A model generated the notes under the pieces. It was given only the letters and a program-made list of their open reading frames with translations. It searched no databases and was not told where the DNA came from. A stretch of DNA of 57,280 nt, from positions 1 to 57,280 of the forward strand of contig JAIXPZ010000002.1 of NCBI GenBank assembly GCA_027486005.1, read 5' to 3'. The position numbers and the translations under genes were made by a program. Source of the DNA: Legionellales bacterium (GTDB lineage Bacteria > Pseudomonadota > Gammaproteobacteria > JAGOUN01). Within the stretch, counting starts at the first letter, position 1. Each line of letters starts with the position of its first letter. Positions 45,889-53,037 of the stretch are shown one piece after another.

Positions 45889-46596
45889 ATGATGTTAAAA
45901 AAATACTCTCTATACTTACTTATTTTGTCCACCAGCCTTGGCCTATTAACTGCTTGTCAACCACTTACTAAGCCGGTATCGCCAACTGAGGTTAAAGTAA
46001 CTCAAACCAACATGAAAGTTAAGACAAGAGCAAGTTCATTTGTTTATCTCACGCCGATTCCTAAAGAGGATCGCACGGTTTATATCTCTATCCAAAATGA
46101 CTCTGGAACAGATGAGTTTGATGCCAAACCCTGGCTAATCAAAAGTTTACAGGAAAAATTCTTCATCGTGGTCGACAATCTTGATAAGGCGAATCTAGTT
46201 TTACGAGCTAATGTACTAAGAGCAGGGAAGATACAGGAAGATAAAACTCAAGAATTGTTAGACTCAGAATTTGGCAATAGTACGCCGATATTGACACTTA
46301 CCCCTAAGCCAGGCTCAACGAAACCATTACCTAACAACGAGGCTATTGTGCTTGATTTGCAATACTTCGACCGTAAAGAGTTAATCGACCCTCTGCAAGC
46401 TAAACCCCGATATTCTATGGCGCATTTAACTGACCTTCAGTTATTACTACTATGCAACACCATTCACTGGGAACGCTTTGAAACCCGCATTGTTAGTATA
46501 GTATTCGGCAGCCATGTCCCACTAGAAGAAAAATTTGATAGATTAGGTCAATCCGCCGCAATAGCAAATGCAGACATTGTCCGAGGTCTGTCGTAG
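45889..46596 (+). CDS. TraT-like outer-membrane lipoprotein
   Basis: About 235 aa from ATG 45889 (MMLKKYSLYLL). The lipoprotein signal ends in LLTAC. The mature part follows the TraT pattern: TQTNMKVKTRASSFVYLTPI, KEDRTVYISIQNDSG, FFIVVDNLDKANLVLRANVL, and near the end TRIVSIVFGSHVPLEEKFDRL. TraT of F plasmids gives surface exclusion and complement resistance; chromosomal homologues exist. The glycine-rich membrane stretch of TraT is not obvious here. An alternative start at 45823 would overlap aroA and put non-signal sequence first. Confidence 0.68.
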   Translation: MMLKKYSLYLLILSTSLGLLTACQPLTKPVSPTEVKVTQTNMKVKTRASSFVYLTPIPKEDRTVYISIQNDSGTDEFDAKPWLIKSLQEKFFIVVDNLDKANLVLRANVLRAGKIQEDKTQELLDSEFGNSTPILTLTPKPGSTKPLPNNEAIVLDLQYFDRKELIDPLQAKPRYSMAHLTDLQLLLLCNTIHWERFETRIVSIVFGSHVPLEEKFDRLGQSAAIANADIVRGLS

Positions 46597-46606
46597 AGTA
46601 GACCTC
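46583..46606. terminator. Possible bidirectional hairpin between convergent genes
   Basis: A perfect 7-bp inverted repeat, GAGGTCT (46583-46589) and AGACCTC (46600-46606), with a 10-nt loop spans the stop of the TraT-like gene and is followed by AT-rich sequence. There is no clear U-run, so this is a weak call. Confidence 0.3.
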
Positions 46607-46613
46607 ATTATAA

Positions 46614-48533
46614 TTAATGTTTATTCTGATGACGACGGTACAACATCTTAGCTCTCAAATAAATCCACAATAAAAAAAGTCGCCGCTTTTTGAATATTAA
46701 TTTCAACGGTTGTTGATAATACTGAACAAGAAAATAATATTCATCGCGGCGTGTTAACCCTATTCCTATGGCAGAAAAATACAACCCCGATAAATCTTTC
46801 GCTCTCCAACGCAAAGGTATTTTTTTGCGAATTTGCACACGATGCAAGTCAATCAAATAGAGATCAAAATCCGCTTCGCTACGACTATCTAAAAGCAAGT
46901 GGCATAAATAGAAATCACGGTGATTCATTCCTGCCTCATGCATTTTCCTGGCAATCTCCGCAACACGACGTATCAAACGTCGCTTAAAAACAAAAGAGGG
47001 CGGTTGTATTGGCCAAGTCTGGCAAAGTTTCTCTAAATCATACTGATAATATATTCGCTTAGTCACAATAAACGAGCATATTTTAGCAGGATTCACCCCA
47101 TCAGTAGCATAAGCACACACTTGAGGAACTAAAATTTCAGCCACCTCCATTGCACGAATTGCTCTATATTCCTGTTTTGCACCAAGAGCGGCAGATTTAA
47201 GTACTAAAACATTTTTTAAAATTTCTCTCCAACCAACACCATGATGCATTTTGATAAAGTAGCTCTTTCCTGCGATCACGGCGGAAATAGTTTTTCTGCT
47301 TTTCACTTGTCTATAGGTTTTTCCTTCTAAAGAAAAAATATAACGAATACACTCTTGCTTGTTCTCAGGAAGAGCCTTTCTTAAAAATTCATCAATAAAA
47401 AAATCTCTAATATAATGCGTGTCTAATGCTTCTATATAATTTACAAGATGTTCATGAGACTGATACACCCGCTCATCCATCTTATACTCACGCAAGTTTT
47501 TCTTGTATTCTCCTAAGATGCTGCCCTCGAGCATTTCTCTTAACGAGTTTGTAAACGTGGCTTGAGAGAAAGGCTCATGCAAAACTTTTCCACCACGACC
47601 CTCTTTTATATAGTCAGCACACCCGCATACTTCTGTGGTAAGTACAGGCAAGTGATTAATCATAGACTCTAGCAATACCTTTCCAGCTAACTCTAGTTTG
47701 GCAGGATGAACAAGCAAATCAGCGCTGCTCATTAACTCATAGACTTGATCAGAAGCTCCCAGAAAATCTACTCGCGTTTTAATGCTATATTTATTTAAAT
47801 ATGCCTTATAAGAAGAACTATCGTCATAACCCACCACTGATAAAACAATTTTATCGGAAAAAGACTTATCCATATCTTGGATGGCTTCCAACACTCGCCC
47901 CAGACCTTTAAGAGCATAATCAGACGCTACAAACAATATCCAAATCTTACTGTTCGATATTTTGTAGGCTTCGCGTGTTATATTCTTTATACCTAGCGCT
48001 TCTTCTTCAGAAAATAAACGCCTTTCTACTCCTGGAAATAAGAAGTGAAACCTGTCATTTTTTGTTTTGTAAAATTTTTGGTAGACTTGCTTCTCTCTTG
48101 GGGAAATCAATAAAATTTCCGTATTGCTTTTCTCAGAAAATAATTTTTTCTCTAATAAACAAAATGTAAAATACCTTGGAAGGTAACGCATAATGGGAGT
48201 TGCTTTATTTTCAAGGTGCTGAGCAAAACAATTTTCTCCCGTAAAGTAAATATCTAGGCCGGAAATCTTATTAAATCCCACTATGCGATCATAAGACTTT
48301 TCATCAAATATTTTTTTTAATTTTAATCCAAATGACATGGCTCGGCCATGATTGGTGAGACCGCTCACTGAAATAATTTTAACTGTTACTCCCTCAGGAA
48401 AATCCCCTTTCCAATGCATAGTATATATATCAACTTCGTGCCCACGCGCGATGGCAATTTCTGCGGCACTGTACATGTCTCGCTGTAAACCACCATAAGG
48501 AAAATACTTAAAAATACAAAATGCAAGTTTCAT
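46614..48533 (-). CDS. Fused LPS core glycosyltransferase and heptose kinase (WaaG-WaaP)
   Basis: About 639 aa from ATG 48533 (MKLAFCIFKYFPYGGLQRD), which overlaps the waaC stop (TAATG); an ATG at 48551 would lie inside waaC. Residues 1-370 are a GT4 enzyme of WaaG type (PYGGLQRDM, VHPAKLELAGKVLLESM). Residues about 385-639 match WaaP/RfaP kinases (KMHHGVGWREILKNVLVLK, GAKQEYRAIRAMEVAEILVP, the catalytic NHRDFYLCHLLL and a DLHRV metal-binding region). In Pseudomonas waaG and waaP are separate neighbours. One polypeptide here would add the core hexose and phosphorylate a heptose. Confidence 0.9.
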   Translation of the reverse strand: MKLAFCIFKYFPYGGLQRDMYSAAEIAIARGHEVDIYTMHWKGDFPEGVTVKIISVSGLTNHGRAMSFGLKLKKIFDEKSYDRIVGFNKISGLDIYFTGENCFAQHLENKATPIMRYLPRYFTFCLLEKKLFSEKSNTEILLISPREKQVYQKFYKTKNDRFHFLFPGVERRLFSEEEALGIKNITREAYKISNSKIWILFVASDYALKGLGRVLEAIQDMDKSFSDKIVLSVVGYDDSSSYKAYLNKYSIKTRVDFLGASDQVYELMSSADLLVHPAKLELAGKVLLESMINHLPVLTTEVCGCADYIKEGRGGKVLHEPFSQATFTNSLREMLEGSILGEYKKNLREYKMDERVYQSHEHLVNYIEALDTHYIRDFFIDEFLRKALPENKQECIRYIFSLEGKTYRQVKSRKTISAVIAGKSYFIKMHHGVGWREILKNVLVLKSAALGAKQEYRAIRAMEVAEILVPQVCAYATDGVNPAKICSFIVTKRIYYQYDLEKLCQTWPIQPPSFVFKRRLIRRVAEIARKMHEAGMNHRDFYLCHLLLDSRSEADFDLYLIDLHRVQIRKKIPLRWRAKDLSGLYFSAIGIGLTRRDEYYFLVQYYQQPLKLIFKKRRLFLLWIYLRAKMLYRRHQNKH

Positions 48534-49561
48534 TAATGTTTCCCAATACACATATTCATCAATTGGCTCATCACCAAACTAGGAGATAGTGTCGTAAAAC
48601 ATGCCGGCCACTCAGACGAAGGTTCGACATAATGGCACTGCCTCTTCAAACATGGAGAGCAAAAAAAATTTGCCGCCAAATTAATTTGTTTCTCGCCCAT
48701 CACTCCCGTTTTCTCTGGATCAGTTGGCCCAAACAAAGCAATAGTAGGAATATTTAATGCGGAAGCTAAATGACAAAGCCCTGTATCTACAGCGACTACC
48801 GCACTCGCATTTGCAATCTCCGACACAAGGCCATTAATATCTAAATTAGCCAACACTTCTGCATGACATCCATGTGCTATACGCATACTTCGCTCATATT
48901 CCTCTGATGTTCCCCAGGAAAGTTTCACTTTTAATTGGCGTTCATTGAGTAACTTGGTCAATTTTTTCCAATAACTTTCCGGCCAGTGTTTATTCGTCCA
49001 AGTGGTGCCATGAAAAAAAAGAACATAGGGCTCTGATTTTAAATTTAACCATCTGGTCTTATCCACCCCATAGTCTGCCATTGTGAAGGGTCGAGGATAG
49101 TACAATGCCTGACTAAATAAATGGCGCACTCGCTCAACCGCATGTTGCTGCCAAGAAACATCATAACGATGTTGATAAAAATACGACGCCCATTTTTCAC
49201 GTATACTATCAGATTGATACCCAGCGCGCGGCACTTGAACAAAGCGCGTCATCAACGCAGACTTCATCAACCCCTGGGCATCAATGACTAAGTCATATGA
49301 CTGCTGATTTAGCGTCACATAAAAAGACTTTAATGCGTTTACAATTCTGAATGGATTTTTTGACTTACTTTTCCGCCAACGACGTAACGCAATAGGAATA
49401 ACACGATCAACCGCAGGATGCCACGCAGGAATCGCTTGAAATTTTTCTTCAACCACCCAATCAAATACAATACCGGGAATAGCGCGCATAGCATCTGTTA
49501 ACGCCGGCAAAGTGTGAACAACATCTCCCATGGAGGACGTTTTAATAATGAGAACACGCAT
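48533..49561 (-). CDS. waaC: LPS heptosyltransferase I
   Basis: A 342-aa GT9 enzyme adding the first heptose to Kdo2-lipid A. The N-terminus MRVLIIKTSSMGDVVHTLPALTDA and FDWVVEEKFQAIPAWHP are typical of WaaC. The C-terminal donor site shows HGTTWTNKHWPESYWKKL and AVDTGLCHLASALNIPTIALFGPTDP. It lies 1 bp after waaF and overlaps the waaG-waaP fusion by one base in a tight LPS-core operon. Confidence 0.95.
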   Translation of the reverse strand: MRVLIIKTSSMGDVVHTLPALTDAMRAIPGIVFDWVVEEKFQAIPAWHPAVDRVIPIALRRWRKSKSKNPFRIVNALKSFYVTLNQQSYDLVIDAQGLMKSALMTRFVQVPRAGYQSDSIREKWASYFYQHRYDVSWQQHAVERVRHLFSQALYYPRPFTMADYGVDKTRWLNLKSEPYVLFFHGTTWTNKHWPESYWKKLTKLLNERQLKVKLSWGTSEEYERSMRIAHGCHAEVLANLDINGLVSEIANASAVVAVDTGLCHLASALNIPTIALFGPTDPEKTGVMGEKQINLAANFFCSPCLKRQCHYVEPSSEWPACFTTLSPSLVMSQLMNMCIGKH

Positions 49562-49562
49562 G

Positions 49563-50600
49563 TTATTCGCCTATTTCCTTGATCACTGCTTGTGGAGTGA
49601 TAGTTCGCAAACAATTTAAATGCTTCAGCGGACATTCTCGTTTAAAACAAGGTTTGCAAGGCAACGACTTCGATAATATCACCGCTTTTACATGTAAAGG
49701 CGGTGTAAAATCCGGTGAACTTGAACCATAAATGGCAATTACTTTACGATCCAAGGCACAAGCAACATGCATTAATCCCGAGTCGTTACTCACTACTACT
49801 TGCGCTAATGACATTAAATCAATGGCTTCTGCTAGTGTGGTTTGAGTTAAATCTAACGCAGGCACCGTTAAATTAACATTTATGCTGTGTACTAACTCAC
49901 TTTCTGCTTTTCCACCTAAAATAGCCACTTGCCAATCACGACTTAAATAGTACTCAGCCACTTGAGAAAAGTATTCTTGTGGCCAGCGCTTAGAAGCACC
50001 ATATTGCGCTCCAGGACAAAGCATTAGTAATGGCTTGTTCGTCAATAATCCGTATTTTTTTATTACAAGATCACGCGCCGCAACATCGACTTGCAAGTGT
50101 GGATAAAAATCCTGGTGTAGGAGCAGGTCTTGTGCCTGCCCATGATTAGCCCCCAACGCCAAATAACGTTGCACCATCAAAGGATAACGCGCTTTATCTA
50201 GGACACGTCTATCATTCAGAACACCATAACGCCATTCACCGGGCCAGCCCGTTCTTTTGGGAATGCGCGCCCACCAAGGAATTAATGCTGACTTGAACGT
50301 ATTAGGTAAAAGAATCGCATGATCATACTTTTCCGCTCGCAATGAAACCCCAATTTGATAGCGCGTTACTAAATTTAATACCCCATGGCCGAGAGACATC
50401 ACAATGGGACGACGCACCTCAGGCATGCGTGCTAGCACAGGATGACTCCACTCAGGTGCTAAAACATCAATAATACATTCTGGATCTTGCGACTTCAGAT
50501 AACGGAACAAGGCGTTAGCCATGACCATATCGCCTATCCAAGAAGGGCCAACAACAAGATATTTATACTCTTCATCATTCGTTCTATCGAGTATAGTCAT
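49563..50600 (-). CDS. waaF: LPS heptosyltransferase II
   Basis: A 345-aa GT9 enzyme adding the second heptose. Features are KYLVVGPSWIGDMVMANALFRYLK, IDVLAPEWSHPVLARMPEV, LCPGAQYGASKRWPQEYF and VVSNDSGLMHVACALDRKVIAIYGSSSPDFTPP, with CFKRECPLKHLNCL near the end. A REP-like palindromic unit lies in frame around residues 154-163 (GANHGQAQDLL). It is second gene of the operon after the small zinc-finger protein. Confidence 0.95.
   Translation of the reverse strand: MTILDRTNDEEYKYLVVGPSWIGDMVMANALFRYLKSQDPECIIDVLAPEWSHPVLARMPEVRRPIVMSLGHGVLNLVTRYQIGVSLRAEKYDHAILLPNTFKSALIPWWARIPKRTGWPGEWRYGVLNDRRVLDKARYPLMVQRYLALGANHGQAQDLLLHQDFYPHLQVDVAARDLVIKKYGLLTNKPLLMLCPGAQYGASKRWPQEYFSQVAEYYLSRDWQVAILGGKAESELVHSINVNLTVPALDLTQTTLAEAIDLMSLAQVVVSNDSGLMHVACALDRKVIAIYGSSSPDFTPPLHVKAVILSKSLPCKPCFKRECPLKHLNCLRTITPQAVIKEIGE
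50115..50141. repeat. REP-like palindromic unit inside waaF
   Basis: TGTAGGAGC followed by AGGTCTTGTGCCTGCCC has the form of pseudomonad-type REP sequences: a GTAGGAGC head plus an imperfect palindrome (GCAGG...CCTGC). Such units are normally intergenic; here the unit is translated in waaF without breaking the frame. Confidence 0.55.
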
Positions 50601-50603
50601 AAG

Positions 50604-50792
50604 CTACTCGATCAACGTGTATTTAGCCCCACAATAGGGGCAATTCACTTCACCAGTCTCTTCAATAGGCAAAAAAACCCGTGGATGAGAATCCCAAACA
50701 CGCATTTTCTGAGTTGGGCATGAGAGTGGCAGATCTTTATGAGTGATTTTATAATGATTTTCAGTATTGGGTCGCTTCAAAACGTCTGACAT
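50604..50792 (-). CDS. Small CHCC-type zinc-finger protein (NDUFS6-like)
   Basis: A 62-aa protein ending in CPYCGAKYTLIE, with an upstream LSCPTQKMRVWDSHPRVFLPI. His and Cys residues give a CHCC zinc site, as in the zf-CHCC family related to complex I subunit NDUFS6. In pseudomonads and legionellae this small gene lies directly upstream of waaF, as here (3-bp gap), so the synteny supports the call. Its molecular role is unknown. Confidence 0.85.
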   Translation of the reverse strand: MSDVLKRPNTENHYKITHKDLPLSCPTQKMRVWDSHPRVFLPIEETGEVNCPYCGAKYTLIE

Positions 50793-50878
50793 TGCACTTT
50801 TATCCTAGGTACAAAACAATGCCTAAGGGTACAAAATTCTTTTCAAAATAGCTATGGCAACAACGAGGGCAGATCACC

Positions 50879-51430
50879 TTAATTTGTCTGACAAAAAAAA
50901 CCATGATCTTTAATCAATTGAAGATAATGCGCAATTTGTTTCCCTGTTTCTTGATAAAAAGCAAGATCATGACCATACATGTCACTGACATCTTGCAATG
51001 TTCCATTCGCACATTGACTTAACATAAATATTTTATTAGCCGCATGAGGATCTAAAGCAAGTAGCCGCTCTTTCTGCGCTGCGGTCATCGTTAACACAAT
51101 ACTCGCTGAGTCAATATCTGAAATGGTAATTGACTGGGCACGATGCATATCAATATTAGAAGCATTATCCCACTGATGCATAACTATAACAGCATTTTTT
51201 TCAGGCATAATTTCATTTGGATTAACGTTCACGCCTCGTGAAAATGCTTCATAGCCATAGGTAGAAAAATCAAAAAACTCATTTGCCAAGCTTTCAGCCA
51301 TTGGGCTTCTGCCGGTATTGCCTCCACAAACGAATAAAATACGTTGTGTATCACTAGCAAAAATCAAACTCAGCGGTAATAGCAACAACAATATGCCACA
51401 TACCAGTCGTTTTTGTAGACTGTAATTCAT
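50879..51430 (-). CDS. Exported low-molecular-weight protein-tyrosine-phosphatase-like protein
   Basis: A 183-aa protein. A hydrophobic signal peptide (residues 8-26, cleavage near IFAS) is followed directly by the LMW-PTP P-loop VCGGNTGRSPMAE, where Cys35-X5-Arg41-Ser is the catalytic CX5RS motif. Near the C-terminus DVSDMYGHDLAFY replaces the usual DPF/DPY loop that holds the general acid. The family is normally cytosolic, so export is unusual; envelope or secreted targets are possible. Cysteines outside the P-loop are few (signal region, SQCANG and the C-terminus). It stands alone on the minus strand. Confidence 0.82.
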   Translation of the reverse strand: MNYSLQKRLVCGILLLLLPLSLIFASDTQRILFVCGGNTGRSPMAESLANEFFDFSTYGYEAFSRGVNVNPNEIMPEKNAVIVMHQWDNASNIDMHRAQSITISDIDSASIVLTMTAAQKERLLALDPHAANKIFMLSQCANGTLQDVSDMYGHDLAFYQETGKQIAHYLQLIKDHGFFCQTN

Positions 51431-51727
51431 CTTTTTCCTTGCCAGAAATTATAGAGAATAGTTTATCCGACTCACCTATGTCTATCAATAAAATCGGCTC
51501 TTGGCGTCTTTAGATGTATAATATTAAGGTGAGTTATTCAGTTTTCTACTCACTTGAAAGAAAATGTATTTTTTTAATTTTGTCAGTTTCTACTTGAAAT
51601 CATGGTGATCTGACCCCTTGATTCGACCCCTTGATTCTTTCAATCTCAGGACTACATCAATGCGCAAATAAAACAGTTAGACCAGAATCAAGGTTAACTT
51701 CACTTAAAATAGACAACGCTTTTCAAG
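51431..51727. other. Intergenic region with a 13-bp tandem repeat
   Basis: Between the phosphatase gene and yafQ. An exact 13-bp tandem duplication GACCCCTTGATTC x2 lies at 51612-51637, and a reversed match (GAATCAAGG) lies about 50 bp further on. It may be the edge of a lost mobile element. No open frame is convincing. Confidence 0.45.
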
Positions 51728-51994
51728 CTAAAACAAATCGGAATGTGAGCCTGTTCTTTCAAAAATAATTTCCTCTCTGGAAGGAATGTAAATCAACAAC
51801 CAATCAGGCTCAATATGGCATTCTCTTCGCTTGGCATAATTCCCGGTTAAAACATGATCTCTGTTTTTAACGGGAAGACTTTTTTGCTCGAGCAACTCAT
51901 CCATAATCACAAACAGCTTCTCAAGTTCTTTTCCACGCTTACGCGCTAATTTTACATCTTTATCAAATTGCTTGGTCGTAATCGCCTTTAACAC
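51728..51994 (-). CDS. yafQ: YafQ-type mRNA interferase toxin
   Basis: An 88-aa RelE-superfamily toxin. TKQFDKDVKLARKRGKELEKLF, NYAKRRECHIEPDWLLIY and the terminal RTGSHSDLF are the YafQ pattern, with the conserved His/Asp residues and C-terminal SHSDLF that cleave ribosome-bound mRNA. It lies 1 bp after the DinJ-type antitoxin. Confidence 0.93.
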   Translation of the reverse strand: MLKAITTKQFDKDVKLARKRGKELEKLFVIMDELLEQKSLPVKNRDHVLTGNYAKRRECHIEPDWLLIYIPSREEIIFERTGSHSDLF

Positions 51995-51995
51995 A

Positions 51996-52253
51996 TCATC
52001 TTCCTAGTGCTTCAAACATCGCTTTCGGGCTCTTATGACGTGTTAAATTTTTGCCTTTATCCGTATCCTCAAAGGTTTTAAGCGTGACATCATTCGGGAC
52101 GCGTATTTCAAAAGGAATGGCTCGGTTCAATTTAACTTGTCGCAAAAAAATCTCAATCGCTTCTGAAAAAGAAAACCCCAGGCTCATCAATACCTGTTCA
52201 GCATCATATTTTAATTGCGGCTCTATTCTTGCTCTCACAGTGGCTGTCTTCAT
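51996..52253 (-). CDS. dinJ: DinJ/RelB-type antitoxin
   Basis: An 85-aa ribbon-helix-helix antitoxin. KTATVRARIEPQLKYDAEQVLMSLGFSFSEA is the standard DinJ/RelB N-terminus, and RAIPFEIRVPN is typical. The C-terminal part wraps the YafQ toxin encoded next. It autoregulates with YafQ; a matching promoter with an inverted repeat in the spacer lies 33 bp upstream. Confidence 0.92.
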   Translation of the reverse strand: MKTATVRARIEPQLKYDAEQVLMSLGFSFSEAIEIFLRQVKLNRAIPFEIRVPNDVTLKTFEDTDKGKNLTRHKSPKAMFEALGR

Positions 52254-52285
52254 TTTTTCTACTCAATTAAACTCGTGTTCTTACA

Positions 52286-52314
52286 ATTGTAGCCCAAATA
52301 GGCTACTATATCAA
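52286..52314 (-). promoter_or_regulatory. dinJ-yafQ promoter with operator in the spacer
   Basis: On the minus strand TTGATA (52314-52309) and TACAAT (52291-52286) are separated by exactly 17 bp, each one base off consensus. A perfect inverted repeat GTAGCC-N6-GGCTAC (52289-52306) fills the spacer and touches the -10 box, well placed for DinJ/YafQ autorepression. Confidence 0.65.
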
Positions 52315-52411
52315 ATGCTTATTTTTAGGGGGGTCAATTTATATCCACTGGTGGGATAGCCAGTATTGATGAAGTCTAGTTACATTTTTTTAAGCAAGGC
52401 ATATATGAAAA

Positions 52412-52822
52412 TTATCTCAATTTGTGCAAGAGTTGAAACGCAGTTTCATAACGTTTGATGCCTAATCTTTTTTGAAGCTCCAATGCCGAAACGCCGGAAG
52501 TCTGTGCGGTAATAAGATAGGCAGCCCAAAACCAAACATGAATACTCGTCTTGCTTCGATGCATCACCGTGCCTGCTGTAATCGAAGCATCTTGCTGACA
52601 AGCCCGACATTTCAGTACTTTCGGGCGACTAGAAAGTCTAAATGGCTCACCGGCTGCTGAACATTTGTCACAAACAAAACCATCTGGCCATCGCATTTTT
52701 TCCAAATACAACAGACAGGCTGCTTCATCCGGAAACATTCGTTGAAAATCTAAGTGGGCTATTGGATTTTCAGAAAATGAATTTACAGCTCGTTGTTGGC
52801 TTTGTTGATTTTCAGTTAGCAT
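52412..52822 (-). pseudogene. IS1595-family transposase, N-terminal fragment
   Basis: A 136-aa remnant with the zinc-ribbon N-terminus of IS1595/ISXO2 transposases: MRWPDGFVCDKCSA, KVLKCRACQQDASITAGTVMHRSK, IHVWFWAAYLITAQTSGVSALELQKRLG and YETAFQLLHKLR. It stops exactly where the family continues into the DDE catalytic domain (RAMV...VEVDE), so the catalytic part is absent and the fragment cannot transpose. Confidence 0.85.
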
Positions 52823-53037
52823 CGTAGAAACTCCCCTCGATGCATTGTAGCTAAACCAAAATTAAGTGACAACCGGATAGGCAGGAATGTTTTGTTCACC
52901 ACGCTCAACTCGGCCAGCATAACTCTTGCACAGTTACTAACTTGCGCTGACTTTAACCTATTTTCGTTTATTTTTTAATCCGATAGCCATGGCCTTACAG
53001 CCCTTGGAGAGGGTGATAAATTGATGTATCATTAACA

